Positions 1 to 6,118 are shown, counted from the first letter of the stretch. The stretch: DNA of 11,927 bases from Bacillota bacterium (GCA_003242195.1 QGUQ01000025.1:1-11927), one strand, 5' to 3'. Notes: generated from the sequence alone by a model not told the origin. Program-made: numbers and translations.

Positions 1-367
1 GAAGGTGGGGGGGCGGGGTATCGGCCTGAGGCCCCCATCCCGGTAGATTGGAGGGGCGTCGAGGCGGGCATCCCGCCGGTGCCCCTGGGGCCGTGGAGCC
101 GGGTACGCAGTTCCTTCCCCCCCGCGGCCAGGACCGGCCACCGGCCTGTGCCCGCGCGCTAGGACGGCGGGGCCGGGCGATGGTGCCCGGCCCCTGTCGC
201 CTGCGAGTTCGCCAGCGCGCCCAACGCGCCCCCTGGGCGCACCCGACCAGCGTGCCACCCGGCCGCCGCTCCCCCACAAAGCAAGCAGCGGGGCGCCTTC
301 GGCGACCCCGCCGCCTGCCGGGAGAGGAGAAACCGGAGGAAGAGCCTTGGGGAGGATCCGTGACGGA

Positions 368-397
368 TTGGCCTCCGCAGCTCTTGCAGTCGATAAT
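368..397 (+). promoter_or_regulatory. Candidate sigma-A promoter for rsmD-coaD
   Basis: TTGGCC (368-373, 4 of 6 to the -35 consensus) lies 18 bases before GATAAT (392-397, 5 of 6 to the -10 consensus), in one of the few AT-rich patches of the leader. A transcript from here would begin about 80 bases before the rsmD ATG and include both leader hairpins. The -35 match is only fair, so this is a prediction by inspection. Confidence 0.4.
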
Positions 398-426
398 ATG
401 GGGGAAGGCGACGGCCTTTATGCGCC

Positions 427-462
427 CCCGCGGCCCTTCCGCGGGCTGGAGAATGTCTCCAG
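427..462 (+). promoter_or_regulatory. Two tandem hairpins in the rsmD leader
   Basis: Two perfect stems abut each other. The first pairs CCCGCGG (427-433) with CCGCGGG (439-445) around a 5-base loop. The second pairs CTGGAGA (446-452) with TCTCCAG (456-462) around a 3-base loop. The second ends 18 bases before the rsmD ATG and is followed by no T-run, so neither is a standard intrinsic terminator. They may stabilise the transcript or modulate translation; chance occurrence in GC-rich DNA is possible, though less so for the second, less GC-biased stem. Confidence 0.45.
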
Positions 463-480
463 ATACGGCGGTGGAATGGA

Positions 481-1116
481 ATGCGCGTGACCGGCGGGGA
501 ATGGCGCGGCCGCGTCCTGCGGGTACCCCGGGGGCGCGCGGTGCGCCCGACCTCCGACCGGGTCAAGCAGGCCCTCTTCAACGTGCTGGCAGCCCGGGTG
601 CCCGGTAGCCGGGTACTGGATCTCTTCGCCGGTACGGGCGGCCTGGGAATCGAGGCGCTGAGCCGCGGCGCCCGGGAGGCACTGTTCGTCGAGGCCGACC
701 CGCGGGTGGCCGGCATCTTGCGGGAGAACCTGGAGGCGCTGGGTGCGGGTGAACGTGCCGCCGTCTGGCGGCAGGATGTGTTCTCCGCCGTTGCGAAACT
801 AGCGGGCGATGCCTGCCGCTTCGACCTGATCCTGGCAGACCCGCCCTATCGTCGCGGCCTGGCGGCGCGCACCGTGGAGGCGGTCGCCGATGCGGGGCTG
901 CTGGCGGCGGACGGGGTGCTGGTCCTGGAGCACGATCCTCGGGAGGAGCTTCCGGAGACCAGCGGGGGGCTGCAGCGCGTGCGGGCCGACCGGTACGGGG
1001 ACACGGGCGTGGCCTATTACATGGCCGTCCCGGCCGGCTCGGCAGCGCCGGCTGCCGCCGGGGAAGGGGCGACGCCCGGTGGCGGGGACGCAGGCACGGA
1101 ACCCGTAGGCGGGTAG
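481..1116 (+). CDS. rsmD: 16S rRNA (guanine-966-N2)-methyltransferase RsmD
   Basis: SAM-dependent methyltransferase that modifies G966 of 16S rRNA during 30S assembly. The 211-residue product opens with the family-typical MRVTGGEWRGR, followed by RPTSDRVKQALFN (residues 22-34), the SAM-binding motif I VLDLFAGTGGLGIEAL (45-60), the acidic EAD at 71-73, and the catalytic DPPY (120-123). The core ends near residue 182; the last 30 residues are a Gly/Ala/Pro-rich tail that typical RsmD proteins of about 185 residues lack. The ATG at 481 has only a weak GGTGGA before it, but the product begins exactly where the family begins. It is the first gene of an rsmD-coaD pair, an order common in Bacillota. 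Identification by motif and context is strong; the role of the tail is unknown. Confidence 0.95.
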   Translation: MRVTGGEWRGRVLRVPRGRAVRPTSDRVKQALFNVLAARVPGSRVLDLFAGTGGLGIEALSRGAREALFVEADPRVAGILRENLEALGAGERAAVWRQDVFSAVAKLAGDACRFDLILADPPYRRGLAARTVEAVADAGLLAADGVLVLEHDPREELPETSGGLQRVRADRYGDTGVAYYMAVPAGSAAPAAAGEGATPGGGDAGTEPVGG

Positions 1117-1126
1117 GCCGGGCCCG

Positions 1127-1147
1127 CCCGCGGCGGCCTGCCGCGGG
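1127..1147 (+). other. GC hairpin after rsmD
   Basis: CCCGCGGC (1127-1134) pairs with GCCGCGGG (1140-1147) around a 5-base loop, starting 10 bases after the rsmD stop. A smaller stem follows (GGGCG 1171-1175, CGCCC 1179-1183). No T-tract follows either, so full termination is unlikely; they could act as pause or processing structures between rsmD and coaD, or be incidental in such GC-rich sequence. Confidence 0.3.
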
Positions 1148-1229
1148 TGCGGGGCGCGCCGCCAGCGGATGGGCGGATCGCCCGGCACGGCCGGCCTTGG
1201 GGGGAGCCAAGACGGGGAAGGGGACGGCG

Positions 1230-1721
1230 ATGATCACGGCGCTGTGCCCGGGGAGCTTCGATCCGATCACCAACGGCCACGTGGACATCATCGAGCGGGC
1301 CAGCCGCCTGTTCGACCGCGTGCTGGTGACCATATTCGTCAACTCGTCCAAGTCGCCGTGGTTCACTCCGGAGGAACGGGTGGAGCTGGCACGGCGGTCC
1401 ACCGCCCACCTGCCCAACGTGATCGTGGACTCCTACGATGGCCTTCTCGTGGAGTACGCGCGCCGGCACGGGGTGAAGGTCATCATCAAGGGGCTGCGAG
1501 CCGTTTCCGACTTCGAGTACGAGTTCCAGATGGCCCAGATCAACAAGCACCTGGCCGGTGACCTGGAGACCATGTTCATGATGACCCGGCCCGAGAACGC
1601 GTATCTCAGCTCGAGCATCGTCAAGGAACTGGCACGGTACGGGGTCGATCCCGTCGGCCTCGTGCCCGAGCCGGTCCGGGAAGCTCTGCGGGCGCGGGCC
1701 GCTGAGCGGAGGAGGAGATGA
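1230..1721 (+). CDS. coaD: Phosphopantetheine adenylyltransferase CoaD
   Basis: Transfers AMP from ATP to 4'-phosphopantetheine to give dephospho-CoA, the penultimate step of CoA synthesis in the cytoplasm. The 163-residue product has the usual family length. It shows the N-terminal CPGSFDPITNGH (residues 6-17) with the nucleotidyltransferase TxGH motif (14-17), the IIKGLRAVSDFEYE block (85-98), and the C-terminal LSSSIVKEL (127-134) equivalent to the ISSTxxR nucleotide-binding motif. The ATG at 1230 was chosen because it gives the canonical N-terminus and has AAGGGGA at 1218-1224; an in-frame TTG further upstream adds 11 residues that do not fit. The stop overlaps the next start (ATGA, 1718-1721), suggesting translational coupling. 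CoA supply fits the fatty-acid genes downstream, although those have their own promoter. Confidence 0.96.
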   Translation: MITALCPGSFDPITNGHVDIIERASRLFDRVLVTIFVNSSKSPWFTPEERVELARRSTAHLPNVIVDSYDGLLVEYARRHGVKVIIKGLRAVSDFEYEFQMAQINKHLAGDLETMFMMTRPENAYLSSSIVKELARYGVDPVGLVPEPVREALRARAAERRRR

Positions 1722-2308
1722 TCGTGGACGTCCGGTCCCGGGACGGGGATGCGGAAACGGCGTCGGAGCGCGACCTGTTCGTCCTGATTCGCGACTTCGA
1801 GGAGTTCGTCAACAGTGCGGCCCGCCTCCCTCTGACCAGCAAGGTGATCCTGGACGAGGACGACGTCTACGCCTTCCTGGACCACCTGCGACAGTTGCTG
1901 CCCGAGGAGCTGGACCGCGCCCGGCGGCTCCTGGCGGAACGGGACCGTCTGCTGCAGCAGGCCCGTTCCGAGGCGGAGTCCATGGTTCGCCAGACGGAAT
2001 CGTACATCGAGCGACTGACACGGGAAGCGGAGATCACGCGCAAGGCGGAGGAACATGCTCGCCGCATCCTGGCCCAGGCCGAGGCCCGGGCCCGCGAGAT
2101 CCGCGCCTCGGCCAACGCCTATGCGGAAGACCTGCTGGAGCGCGTCGGCGGCGTCCTGCGCAAGGCGATGGCAGCCGTGGAGGAAGGGCGCCAGGAGTTG
2201 CGTGCCACCCTGGCGGCAGCCGGGGCCGGCGGCGAGGGGACGGCCGAAGAGGAAGCCGCCGCCGGGTCCGACCGTGACGACCAGGAGCGGGGCACGGCGG
2301 CTTCGTGA
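1718..2308 (+). CDS. Coiled-coil protein of unknown function (V-ATPase subunit E/H-like helical family)
   Basis: A 196-residue soluble protein with no signal peptide or membrane segment. Residues 18-66 form a small acidic and hydrophobic N-terminal part containing SKVILDEDDVYAFLDHLRQLLPEEL. Residues 67-165 are an almost uninterrupted charged helix rich in Glu, Arg and Ala (for example AEEHARRILAQAEARAREIR, from about 110), very likely a coiled coil. Residues 168-196 are a Gly/Glu/Ala tail. Proteins of this shape sit between coaD and ylbJ in other Clostridia-like genomes and are often labelled ATPase or V-type ATPase subunit on helix similarity alone; I would not infer ATPase activity, since no Walker motif is visible. 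The ATG at 1718 overlaps the coaD stop and follows GGAGGAGG; an in-frame GTG at 1724 is an alternative. A DivIVA-like or scaffold role is possible but unproven. Confidence 0.85.
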   Translation: MIVDVRSRDGDAETASERDLFVLIRDFEEFVNSAARLPLTSKVILDEDDVYAFLDHLRQLLPEELDRARRLLAERDRLLQQARSEAESMVRQTESYIERLTREAEITRKAEEHARRILAQAEARAREIRASANAYAEDLLERVGGVLRKAMAAVEEGRQELRATLAAAGAGGEGTAEEEAAAGSDRDDQERGTAAS

Positions 2309-2348
2309 CGGGTCGCCGTGGCGCGGGTTTTCCTCAGCACCAGTTGCC

Positions 2349-3572
2349 TCAGCGCGGGCCGCGGGCGGAGCGGTGGATCGACACCCGCACGGCGTTGCTG
2401 ACGAAGGCCCCCGCCAGCAGGGCGGCGAGGGCGAGGCTGAGGTGTAGGGCGGCGGACCCCAGGCGGGCCCACCAGCCGGCGGGGCCTGGCGTCGCCCAGG
2501 CGACGGCAGGGAGGGCGGCGGCCGTCTCGGGAAGCGGCCATAGGTGGAGCAGGATGGCGGCCACCGCGCCCGCACCGATGGCGTGGACCACGCGGGCGCC
2601 GATGTAGGGGGCGATGGAGAGGTCGGTGCCCTGGAGGATGGCGGCCACCTGGGCGTGGACGGAAAGGCCGCTCCAGGCGATGATGGCGCTGGCGACGATC
2701 AGGCGGTCGGCCAGGGGAGCCGGTGCCGTGCCGGCCGCTTGGCTGCCCAGGGTCAGCTCGAACAGGCCGCTGATGAGGGAGGGCGCCAGGGCGGGATCCA
2801 GGCCCAGGGGGTGCAGCAGCAGGAGGAACAGCCCCCCCAGGGCGCGGAGGATACCTGCACGATCCAGGACCTGGAGGATCACCGACATCAGGATGATCAG
2901 CCCGCCCACCAGCAGCAGCGTCTGGATCGAGTCCTTCACGGAGTCGCCCAGCACCTGGCCGAAGGGGCGGCCGTCCTGGCGGCGGGCGTTCACCATGGCC
3001 CGCCACGCGCGGGCCGGCAGCCATCCGTCGCCGGCGGGCAGGGCCGGGCTGCGGTCGGCGCCCGCTTTCCAGAAGCGGAGGACGAGGCCGGTGAGCAGGG
3101 CCCCCGCGTAGTGGGCGAGCATCAGGCAGCCCGCCACCCGGGGGTCGCCGAACATGCCCACGGCGACGGCCCCCGCCATGAACAGGGGATCGGCGGTGTT
3201 GGAGAAGCTCATGAGCCGTTCCGCCTCGGTCTTGCTCACCAGGCCGTCCCGCCGCATGCGCGCCGTGATGACGGCGCCCAGCGGGTACCCGCTGGCCAGT
3301 CCCACGGCCACGACGAAGGAGCCGCTTCCCGGCACGTTGAAGAGCGGTCGCATGAAGGGCTCCATGAGGACGCCCATGAAGTGGACCACGCCGAGGGCCA
3401 TGAGCACCTGGGCACCGACGAAGAAGGGCAGGAGGGCGGGGAAGACCACGTCCCACCACACCTTCATCCCGGCCACCGCCGCGGCGAAGGCGGTCTCGGG
3501 ATATGCCACCATGGCCACCACGAGTACGACGGTGGCGATGGTCAAGGCATGGGAAAGCGGTGACTCGCGCAC
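2349..3572 (-). CDS. ylbJ: Sporulation integral membrane protein YlbJ
   Basis: Polytopic membrane protein of 407 residues, the usual family length. In Bacillus subtilis ylbJ is a sigma-E gene needed for normal spore cortex formation; the transported substrate is not established to my knowledge. Hydrophobic segments lie near residues 8-24, 41-65, 84-104, 130-165, 217-236, 246-258, 290-305, 330-345 and 372-392. The family blocks VWWDVVFPALLPFFVGAQVL (38-57), EPFMRPLFNVPG (71-82), GLASGYPLGA (91-100) and SFSNTADPLF (122-131) are present, and the architecture is of two Gate-type halves. I chose the GTG at 3572-3570: GGGGGT lies 6 bases upstream and the product then starts like its relatives. Upstream in-frame starts only add a Pro/Ala/Arg-rich run unlike the family. 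It converges on the coiled-coil gene with a 40-base gap. Confidence 0.93.
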   Translation of the reverse strand: MRESPLSHALTIATVVLVVAMVAYPETAFAAAVAGMKVWWDVVFPALLPFFVGAQVLMALGVVHFMGVLMEPFMRPLFNVPGSGSFVVAVGLASGYPLGAVITARMRRDGLVSKTEAERLMSFSNTADPLFMAGAVAVGMFGDPRVAGCLMLAHYAGALLTGLVLRFWKAGADRSPALPAGDGWLPARAWRAMVNARRQDGRPFGQVLGDSVKDSIQTLLLVGGLIILMSVILQVLDRAGILRALGGLFLLLLHPLGLDPALAPSLISGLFELTLGSQAAGTAPAPLADRLIVASAIIAWSGLSVHAQVAAILQGTDLSIAPYIGARVVHAIGAGAVAAILLHLWPLPETAAALPAVAWATPGPAGWWARLGSAALHLSLALAALLAGAFVSNAVRVSIHRSARGPR

Positions 3573-3622
3573 CCGGATACCCCCGAGGCCGTCGCGCCCG
3601 GCCGCCGGCCGGGCGGAGGCAG

Positions 3623-3671
3623 CGACCGGCGGGCCCGCGCGCCCCGGGGCTGCAGGCCCGGGCGCCGGTCG
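3623..3671 (-). other. Imperfect GC hairpin in the ylbJ leader
   Basis: CGACCGGC (3623-3630) pairs with GCCGGTCG (3664-3671), and GGGCC (3631-3635) pairs with GGCCC (3655-3659), leaving a four-base bulge. If the sigma-E-like promoter listed here is right, this folds within the ylbJ 5' leader about 50 bases before the start codon. The region is almost pure G and C, so alternative pairings exist. Confidence 0.3.
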
Positions 3672-3717
3672 GCCGGCGCTTGCGGGCCCCGGGCGTCGCC
3701 CGCGCCGGTGCACGAGC

Positions 3718-3747
3718 ATGTATATGGACGGCCCCGCGGGCTTATGT
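3718..3747 (-). promoter_or_regulatory. Candidate sigma-E-type promoter for ylbJ
   Basis: Read on the minus strand, ACATAAG (3747-3741) resembles the sigma-E -35 (KMATAWW), and CATATACAT (3726-3718), 14 bases later, resembles the -10 (CATACAWT). The two AT-rich words stand out in a region otherwise almost wholly G and C. The leader to the ylbJ GTG would be about 140 bases. It fits the known sigma-E control of ylbJ in B. subtilis, but the match is imperfect and found by eye. Confidence 0.4.
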
Positions 3748-3764
3748 TCGGGGCGGGAGTCGGA

Positions 3765-4502
3765 GTGAGGGCGCGTCACGGCTGGCGCCCGGCGGCGGTG
3801 CTGGCCTTGTTCCTTGCCGCCGGGGTCCTGGTGGCCCGCCTGCCGACGGCCTGGATCGTCGCCGAGCCGGGGCGAGCCCTGCCGCTGGAGGCCGTGGTCC
3901 CGGAATCCGACGGCCGCCCGGCGGCGGGCGGGGGGGACTATCTGCTGGTGGCCGTGGCCGTACGGCCGGCCCGCGGCGCCGACGTCCTGGCCGGGTTCCT
4001 GCGGCGCGACCGGGTTCTATGGCCGCGTTCCGTCCTCGGGCCGGGGGACCCGCAGGCCATCGTCCGCGCGCAACGGGAAGCGCTGCGGAGCAGCCAGAGG
4101 GACGCCGTGCTGGCGGCGTCCCGGCTGCTGGGCCGGGAGGAGGCGCCGGTGCTGCGCTTCCGGGTACCGGAGGAATTCGGCGGCCCTTCGGGCGGGCTGG
4201 CCTTCGCCCTGGCGGCCGTGGACGCCCTCTCGCCCGGTGACCTGAGCGGCGGCAGGCGGGTAGCGGCCAGCGGTACCATCACCGCCGACGGTGTGGTGGG
4301 ACCGGTGGCGGGTATCGCCCTGAAGTCCGCGGCGGCCGCCCGGGCCGGAGCGGCGGTCTTCTTCGTACCGCGGGGCAGCGTCCCCGCGACGCCGGGGGAC
4401 CTTCCCGGCCGGCTCCGGCTGGTGGAAGTCTCTCACCTGCGTGAGGCGGTCCGCTGGCTGTGCGACCACGGAGGCCGGTCGTCCGCCTGCCCGGGCTTTT
4501 GA
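3765..4502 (+). CDS. Membrane-anchored Lon-type (S16) serine protease, YlbL/SepM-like but without a PDZ domain
   Basis: Predicted protease with a short N-terminal anchor (residues 9-26, VLALFLAAGVLVARLP-type) and a C-terminal Lon proteolytic domain outside the membrane. The Ser-Lys dyad is visible: FGGPSGGL with Ser142, and GIALKSAAAARAGA with Lys187, 45 residues apart as in YlbL. GTITADGVVGPVAGI (170-184) is the family block between them. After the anchor, IVAEPGRA and the VLWPRSVLGPGD/QREALRSSQRDAVLAA stretch match the non-PDZ parts of YlbL, but the roughly 90-residue PDZ domain expected before the protease domain is missing, leaving 245 residues instead of about 340. The GTG at 3765 was chosen because GGGAG lies 5 bases before it and it places the anchor at the N-terminus; ATG 3744 and GTG 3708 are in-frame alternatives. 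It is divergent from ylbJ. The substrate is unknown. Confidence 0.85.
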   Translation: MRARHGWRPAAVLALFLAAGVLVARLPTAWIVAEPGRALPLEAVVPESDGRPAAGGGDYLLVAVAVRPARGADVLAGFLRRDRVLWPRSVLGPGDPQAIVRAQREALRSSQRDAVLAASRLLGREEAPVLRFRVPEEFGGPSGGLAFALAAVDALSPGDLSGGRRVAASGTITADGVVGPVAGIALKSAAAARAGAAVFFVPRGSVPATPGDLPGRLRLVEVSHLREAVRWLCDHGGRSSACPGF

Positions 4503-4527
4503 CAGCCGCTGCCGCGGCTTCTATAAT
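4499..4527 (+). promoter_or_regulatory. Perfect consensus sigma-A promoter of yceD-rpmF
   Basis: TTGACA (4499-4504) and TATAAT (4522-4527) are separated by exactly 17 bases, a full match to the housekeeping consensus. The -35 overlaps the TGA of the preceding protease gene (4500-4502). The spacer contains the inverted repeat GCCGC (4505-4509) / GCGGC (4514-4518). Transcription should begin near 4534, giving a leader of about 25 bases before the yceD ATG. Confidence 0.9.
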
Positions 4528-4558
4528 GAACGCGTTGTGTCGAAGGGACGGGGAGAAC

Positions 4559-5122
4559 ATGACGGACCCGCTCGTCATCGACGTGGAAGCTCTGACCCAG
4601 CAGGAGGGCCGCCAGCTCCAGGGCGAGGTGGAGGCGCGCATCGAGCCCATCGACGTACCGGGAGGCACCATCGCCGCCAGCGAGCCGGTGCGGCTGCGCT
4701 TCCGCCTGACCCATACGGGCGAGCGCCAGCTCTGGCTCGAAGCGCGGTTGACGGCCCGGGCGCGGCTCACCTGCGACCGCTGCCTGGAGCCCTTCGACAC
4801 CGTGCTGACCGCCGAGTACGAGGAACTCTACCGGCCGCGGCCTGAGGACGCCGGTCCCGGGGACGAGCCGGAGGACACCGGGGAAGCCCGCGTGATCTAT
4901 TACGACGAGGACGTCATCGACCTGCGGGAGGGCATCCGCCAGAACCTGCTGCTGGCCATGCCGCTCAAGCAGCTGTGCCGCGACGACTGCCGCGGGCTGT
5001 GCCCCCACTGCGGTCAGAACCTGAACGAGCACGCCTGTGACTGCGAGGAGGACGCCGGGGACCCGCGCCTGGCGGCGCTGGCGGAATGGCTCCGGCGCCA
5101 CGGCAAAGAGGAGGAAGTGTGA
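4559..5122 (+). CDS. yceD: YceD/DUF177 family protein (large ribosomal RNA accumulation protein)
   Basis: A 187-residue cytoplasmic protein of the DUF177 family, members of which are encoded next to rpmF in most bacteria and, in E. coli and plants, affect accumulation of 23S rRNA. The N-terminal half has DVPGGTIAASEPVRLRFRL and the paired cysteines LTCDRCLEPF (Cys72, Cys75). The C-terminal half has the family's YYDEDVIDLREGIRQNLLL run (114-132) and a cysteine-rich LCRDDCRGLCPHCG segment with further Cys at 160 and 162, suggesting metal binding. ATG 4559 was chosen for the GGGGAGA at 4550-4556 and the position just after the promoter; an upstream in-frame start would lie before the promoter. 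One base separates its stop from the rpmF start, so the two should be co-translated. Confidence 0.93.
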   Translation: MTDPLVIDVEALTQQEGRQLQGEVEARIEPIDVPGGTIAASEPVRLRFRLTHTGERQLWLEARLTARARLTCDRCLEPFDTVLTAEYEELYRPRPEDAGPGDEPEDTGEARVIYYDEDVIDLREGIRQNLLLAMPLKQLCRDDCRGLCPHCGQNLNEHACDCEEDAGDPRLAALAEWLRRHGKEEEV

Positions 5123-5123
5123 G

Positions 5124-5303
5124 ATGGCGGTACCCAAGCGGAAGACGTCCAAGGCGAAGCGCGACAAGCGCCGCACCCACTGGAAGCTGGCGCTGCCCGG
5201 GCTTGTGGCGTGCCCCCAGTGTCATCAGCCCAGGCGGCCCCACCACGTGTGCCCCAACTGCGGTTACTACCACGGGCGGCCGGTGCTGCGGCAGGAGGCG
5301 TGA
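5124..5303 (+). CDS. rpmF: 50S ribosomal protein L32 (zinc-binding form)
   Basis: Ribosomal protein of 59 residues, full length for L32. It has the conserved start MAVPKRKTSKAKRDKRR and the region HWKLALPGLVACPQC. Two CxxC pairs (Cys30/Cys33 and Cys43/Cys46) make this the zinc-ribbon form, as opposed to the cysteine-free form some bacteria use under zinc limitation. The end CPNCGYYHGRPVL is also typical. GAGGAGG inside the end of yceD serves as its ribosome binding site. It is the last gene of the yceD-rpmF unit and is followed by a strong terminator. Confidence 0.98.
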   Translation: MAVPKRKTSKAKRDKRRTHWKLALPGLVACPQCHQPRRPHHVCPNCGYYHGRPVLRQEA

Positions 5304-5331
5304 GACTGCCCCGGCACCCGGTGGCCGGCAT

Positions 5332-5363
5332 GCCCGCCGCTTCGCGGCGGGCGTTTTGTTTTT
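5332..5363 (+). terminator. Intrinsic terminator after rpmF
   Basis: GCCCGCCGC (5332-5340) and GCGGCGGGC (5344-5352) form a perfect 9-bp stem with a TTC loop, followed by GTTTTGTTTTT (5353-5363). It separates the yceD-rpmF unit from the fap/fab operon, whose -35 begins only 7 bases later. Confidence 0.93.
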
Positions 5364-5369
5364 CCACGC

Positions 5370-5398
5370 TTGGCAGCGCTAGGGCCGTTGCGTATACT
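5370..5398 (+). promoter_or_regulatory. Sigma-A promoter of the fapR-fab operon
   Basis: TTGGCA (5370-5375, 5 of 6) and TATACT (5393-5398, 5 of 6) lie 17 bases apart. Transcription should start near 5404-5405, giving a leader of about 70 bases that contains the FapR-type operator. It directly follows the rpmF terminator. Confidence 0.82.
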
Positions 5399-5441
5399 GG
5401 GCTTAGTTTTTGATCATACCGCCTGGTGATAGGAGGAAGAG

Positions 5442-5458
5442 TTAGCACCTGGTCATAA
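5442..5458 (+). promoter_or_regulatory. FapR-type operator
   Basis: TTAGCACCTGGTCATAA is a 17-base imperfect palindrome of form TTA-NN-ACC-N-GGT-NN-TAA, with every specified position symmetric. It closely resembles the known FapR operators, which begin with TTAG, have an ACCT core and end with TAA. It lies downstream of the predicted start site and 18 bases before the fapR ATG, where a bound repressor would block elongation. A second CCTGGTnATA word at 5422-5431 may be an extra half-site. Confidence 0.75.
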
Positions 5459-5476
5459 AGGCGGGTGAGGAGCGGC

Positions 5477-6118
5477 ATGGCGCCCGGAAGCAAGGGTAAC
5501 GTCGACGGCCGGCTCTCCCGAGCCGCGCCCCCGGCCGGCTTGTCCCGGGCGGCGCGCCAGGCGTGCCTGGTGCAGACCCTGAGGGACAACCCCTTTCTCA
5601 CGGACGAGGAGCTGGCCGAGCGCTTCCGGGTCAGTGTGGCCACCATCCGGCTGGACCGGATGCGGCTAGGGATCCCGGCGGTGCGGGAGCGCGTGCGCGC
5701 CGTGGCGGAGCGCGTGCATGGCCGGGTACGCTCCCTGCCCCTGCGCGAGATCGTGGGCGAACTGATCGATCTTGAGCTCGGCCGGTTCGGTATCTCGATT
5801 CTCCAGACCACGCCGGAGATGGCCTTCGAGCGCACGCGCATCGTGCGCAGCCAGTACATCCTCGCCCAGGCGGACTCCCTCGCCCTGGCGGTGGTGGACG
5901 CCGAACTGGCGGTGACCAGCGTGGCCAACGTCAAGTACAAGCGACCGGTGCAGGTGGGGCAGCGGCTGGTGGCGAAAGCGGTTGTCCTGCGGCATCGCAA
6001 GGACGGGTCGCCGGTCGTACTGGTGCAGACCCGGGCGGGGGATGAGACGGTGTTCCGGGGCAAGTTTGTTGTTCAGGCTCTCGAGGCGGGCGCCGGCGGC
6101 GCCGGGCGGGAGCCATGA
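5477..6118 (+). CDS. fapR: Transcription factor FapR, malonyl-CoA-responsive repressor of lipid synthesis
   Basis: Repressor that releases DNA on binding malonyl-CoA, so lipid genes are expressed when precursor is plentiful. The product has 213 residues. After a basic N-terminal stretch of about 35 residues, longer than usual, comes a DeoR-like helix-turn-helix (residues 40-64, FLTDEELAERFRVSVATIRLDRMRLG). A linker (66-90) follows, then the hot-dog effector domain (about 91-203), marked by REIVGELIDLELGR, SQYILAQADSLALAVVDAELAVT and NVKYKRPVQVGQRLVAKA. ATG 5477 was chosen because GAGGAG lies 4 bases upstream; GTG 5465 is an in-frame alternative adding 4 residues. It is the first gene of the operon and lies just after its own operator, so autoregulation is expected. 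Its stop overlaps the plsX start. Confidence 0.94.
   Translation: MAPGSKGNVDGRLSRAAPPAGLSRAARQACLVQTLRDNPFLTDEELAERFRVSVATIRLDRMRLGIPAVRERVRAVAERVHGRVRSLPLREIVGELIDLELGRFGISILQTTPEMAFERTRIVRSQYILAQADSLALAVVDAELAVTSVANVKYKRPVQVGQRLVAKAVVLRHRKDGSPVVLVQTRAGDETVFRGKFVVQALEAGAGGAGREP

Larger units (their letters stand above)
1..480. other. Gene-free or unassigned leader region upstream of rsmD
   Basis: I can support no gene here. The first frame is open from base 1 to a TAG at 160-162 and could be the tail of an upstream gene, but its Pro/Arg/Gly-rich translation matches no family I know. Other open frames are also Pro/Arg/Ala-rich and look like by-products of high GC. A small GC hairpin (GGCGGG at 63-68, CCCGCC at 72-77) is visible without a T-tract. 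A GTG at 359 has a good Shine-Dalgarno-like GGGGAGGA before it, but its frame runs into rsmD in the wrong phase and resembles nothing. The last 110 bases hold a candidate promoter and two hairpins, listed separately. Confidence 0.5.

Noticed and set aside
180..350. A possible riboswitch or tRNA in the upstream region
   Set aside because: A TTCG-containing patch and several short GC stems are present, but no cloverleaf, CCA end, or conserved riboswitch box could be assembled.
48..608. A 186-codon open frame running from the leader into rsmD
   Set aside because: It overlaps the start of rsmD in a different phase, and its Pro/Arg/Gly-rich product resembles no known protein.
2119..3459. A 446-codon minus-strand open frame in a second phase of the ylbJ region
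   Set aside because: The overlapping ylbJ frame shows clear membrane segments and family motifs; this one gives only Pro/Arg/Gly-rich sequence.
2544..3563. A 339-codon plus-strand open frame opposite ylbJ
   Set aside because: Its His/Glu/Gln/Gly-rich translation is typical of the antisense of a GC-rich membrane-protein gene; no motif is seen.
3680..3764. A sigma-A promoter for the Lon-type protease in the divergent region
   Set aside because: AT-rich words on the plus strand (TATATG, TTATGT) have no -35 at an acceptable distance; I could not support a specific promoter for this gene.
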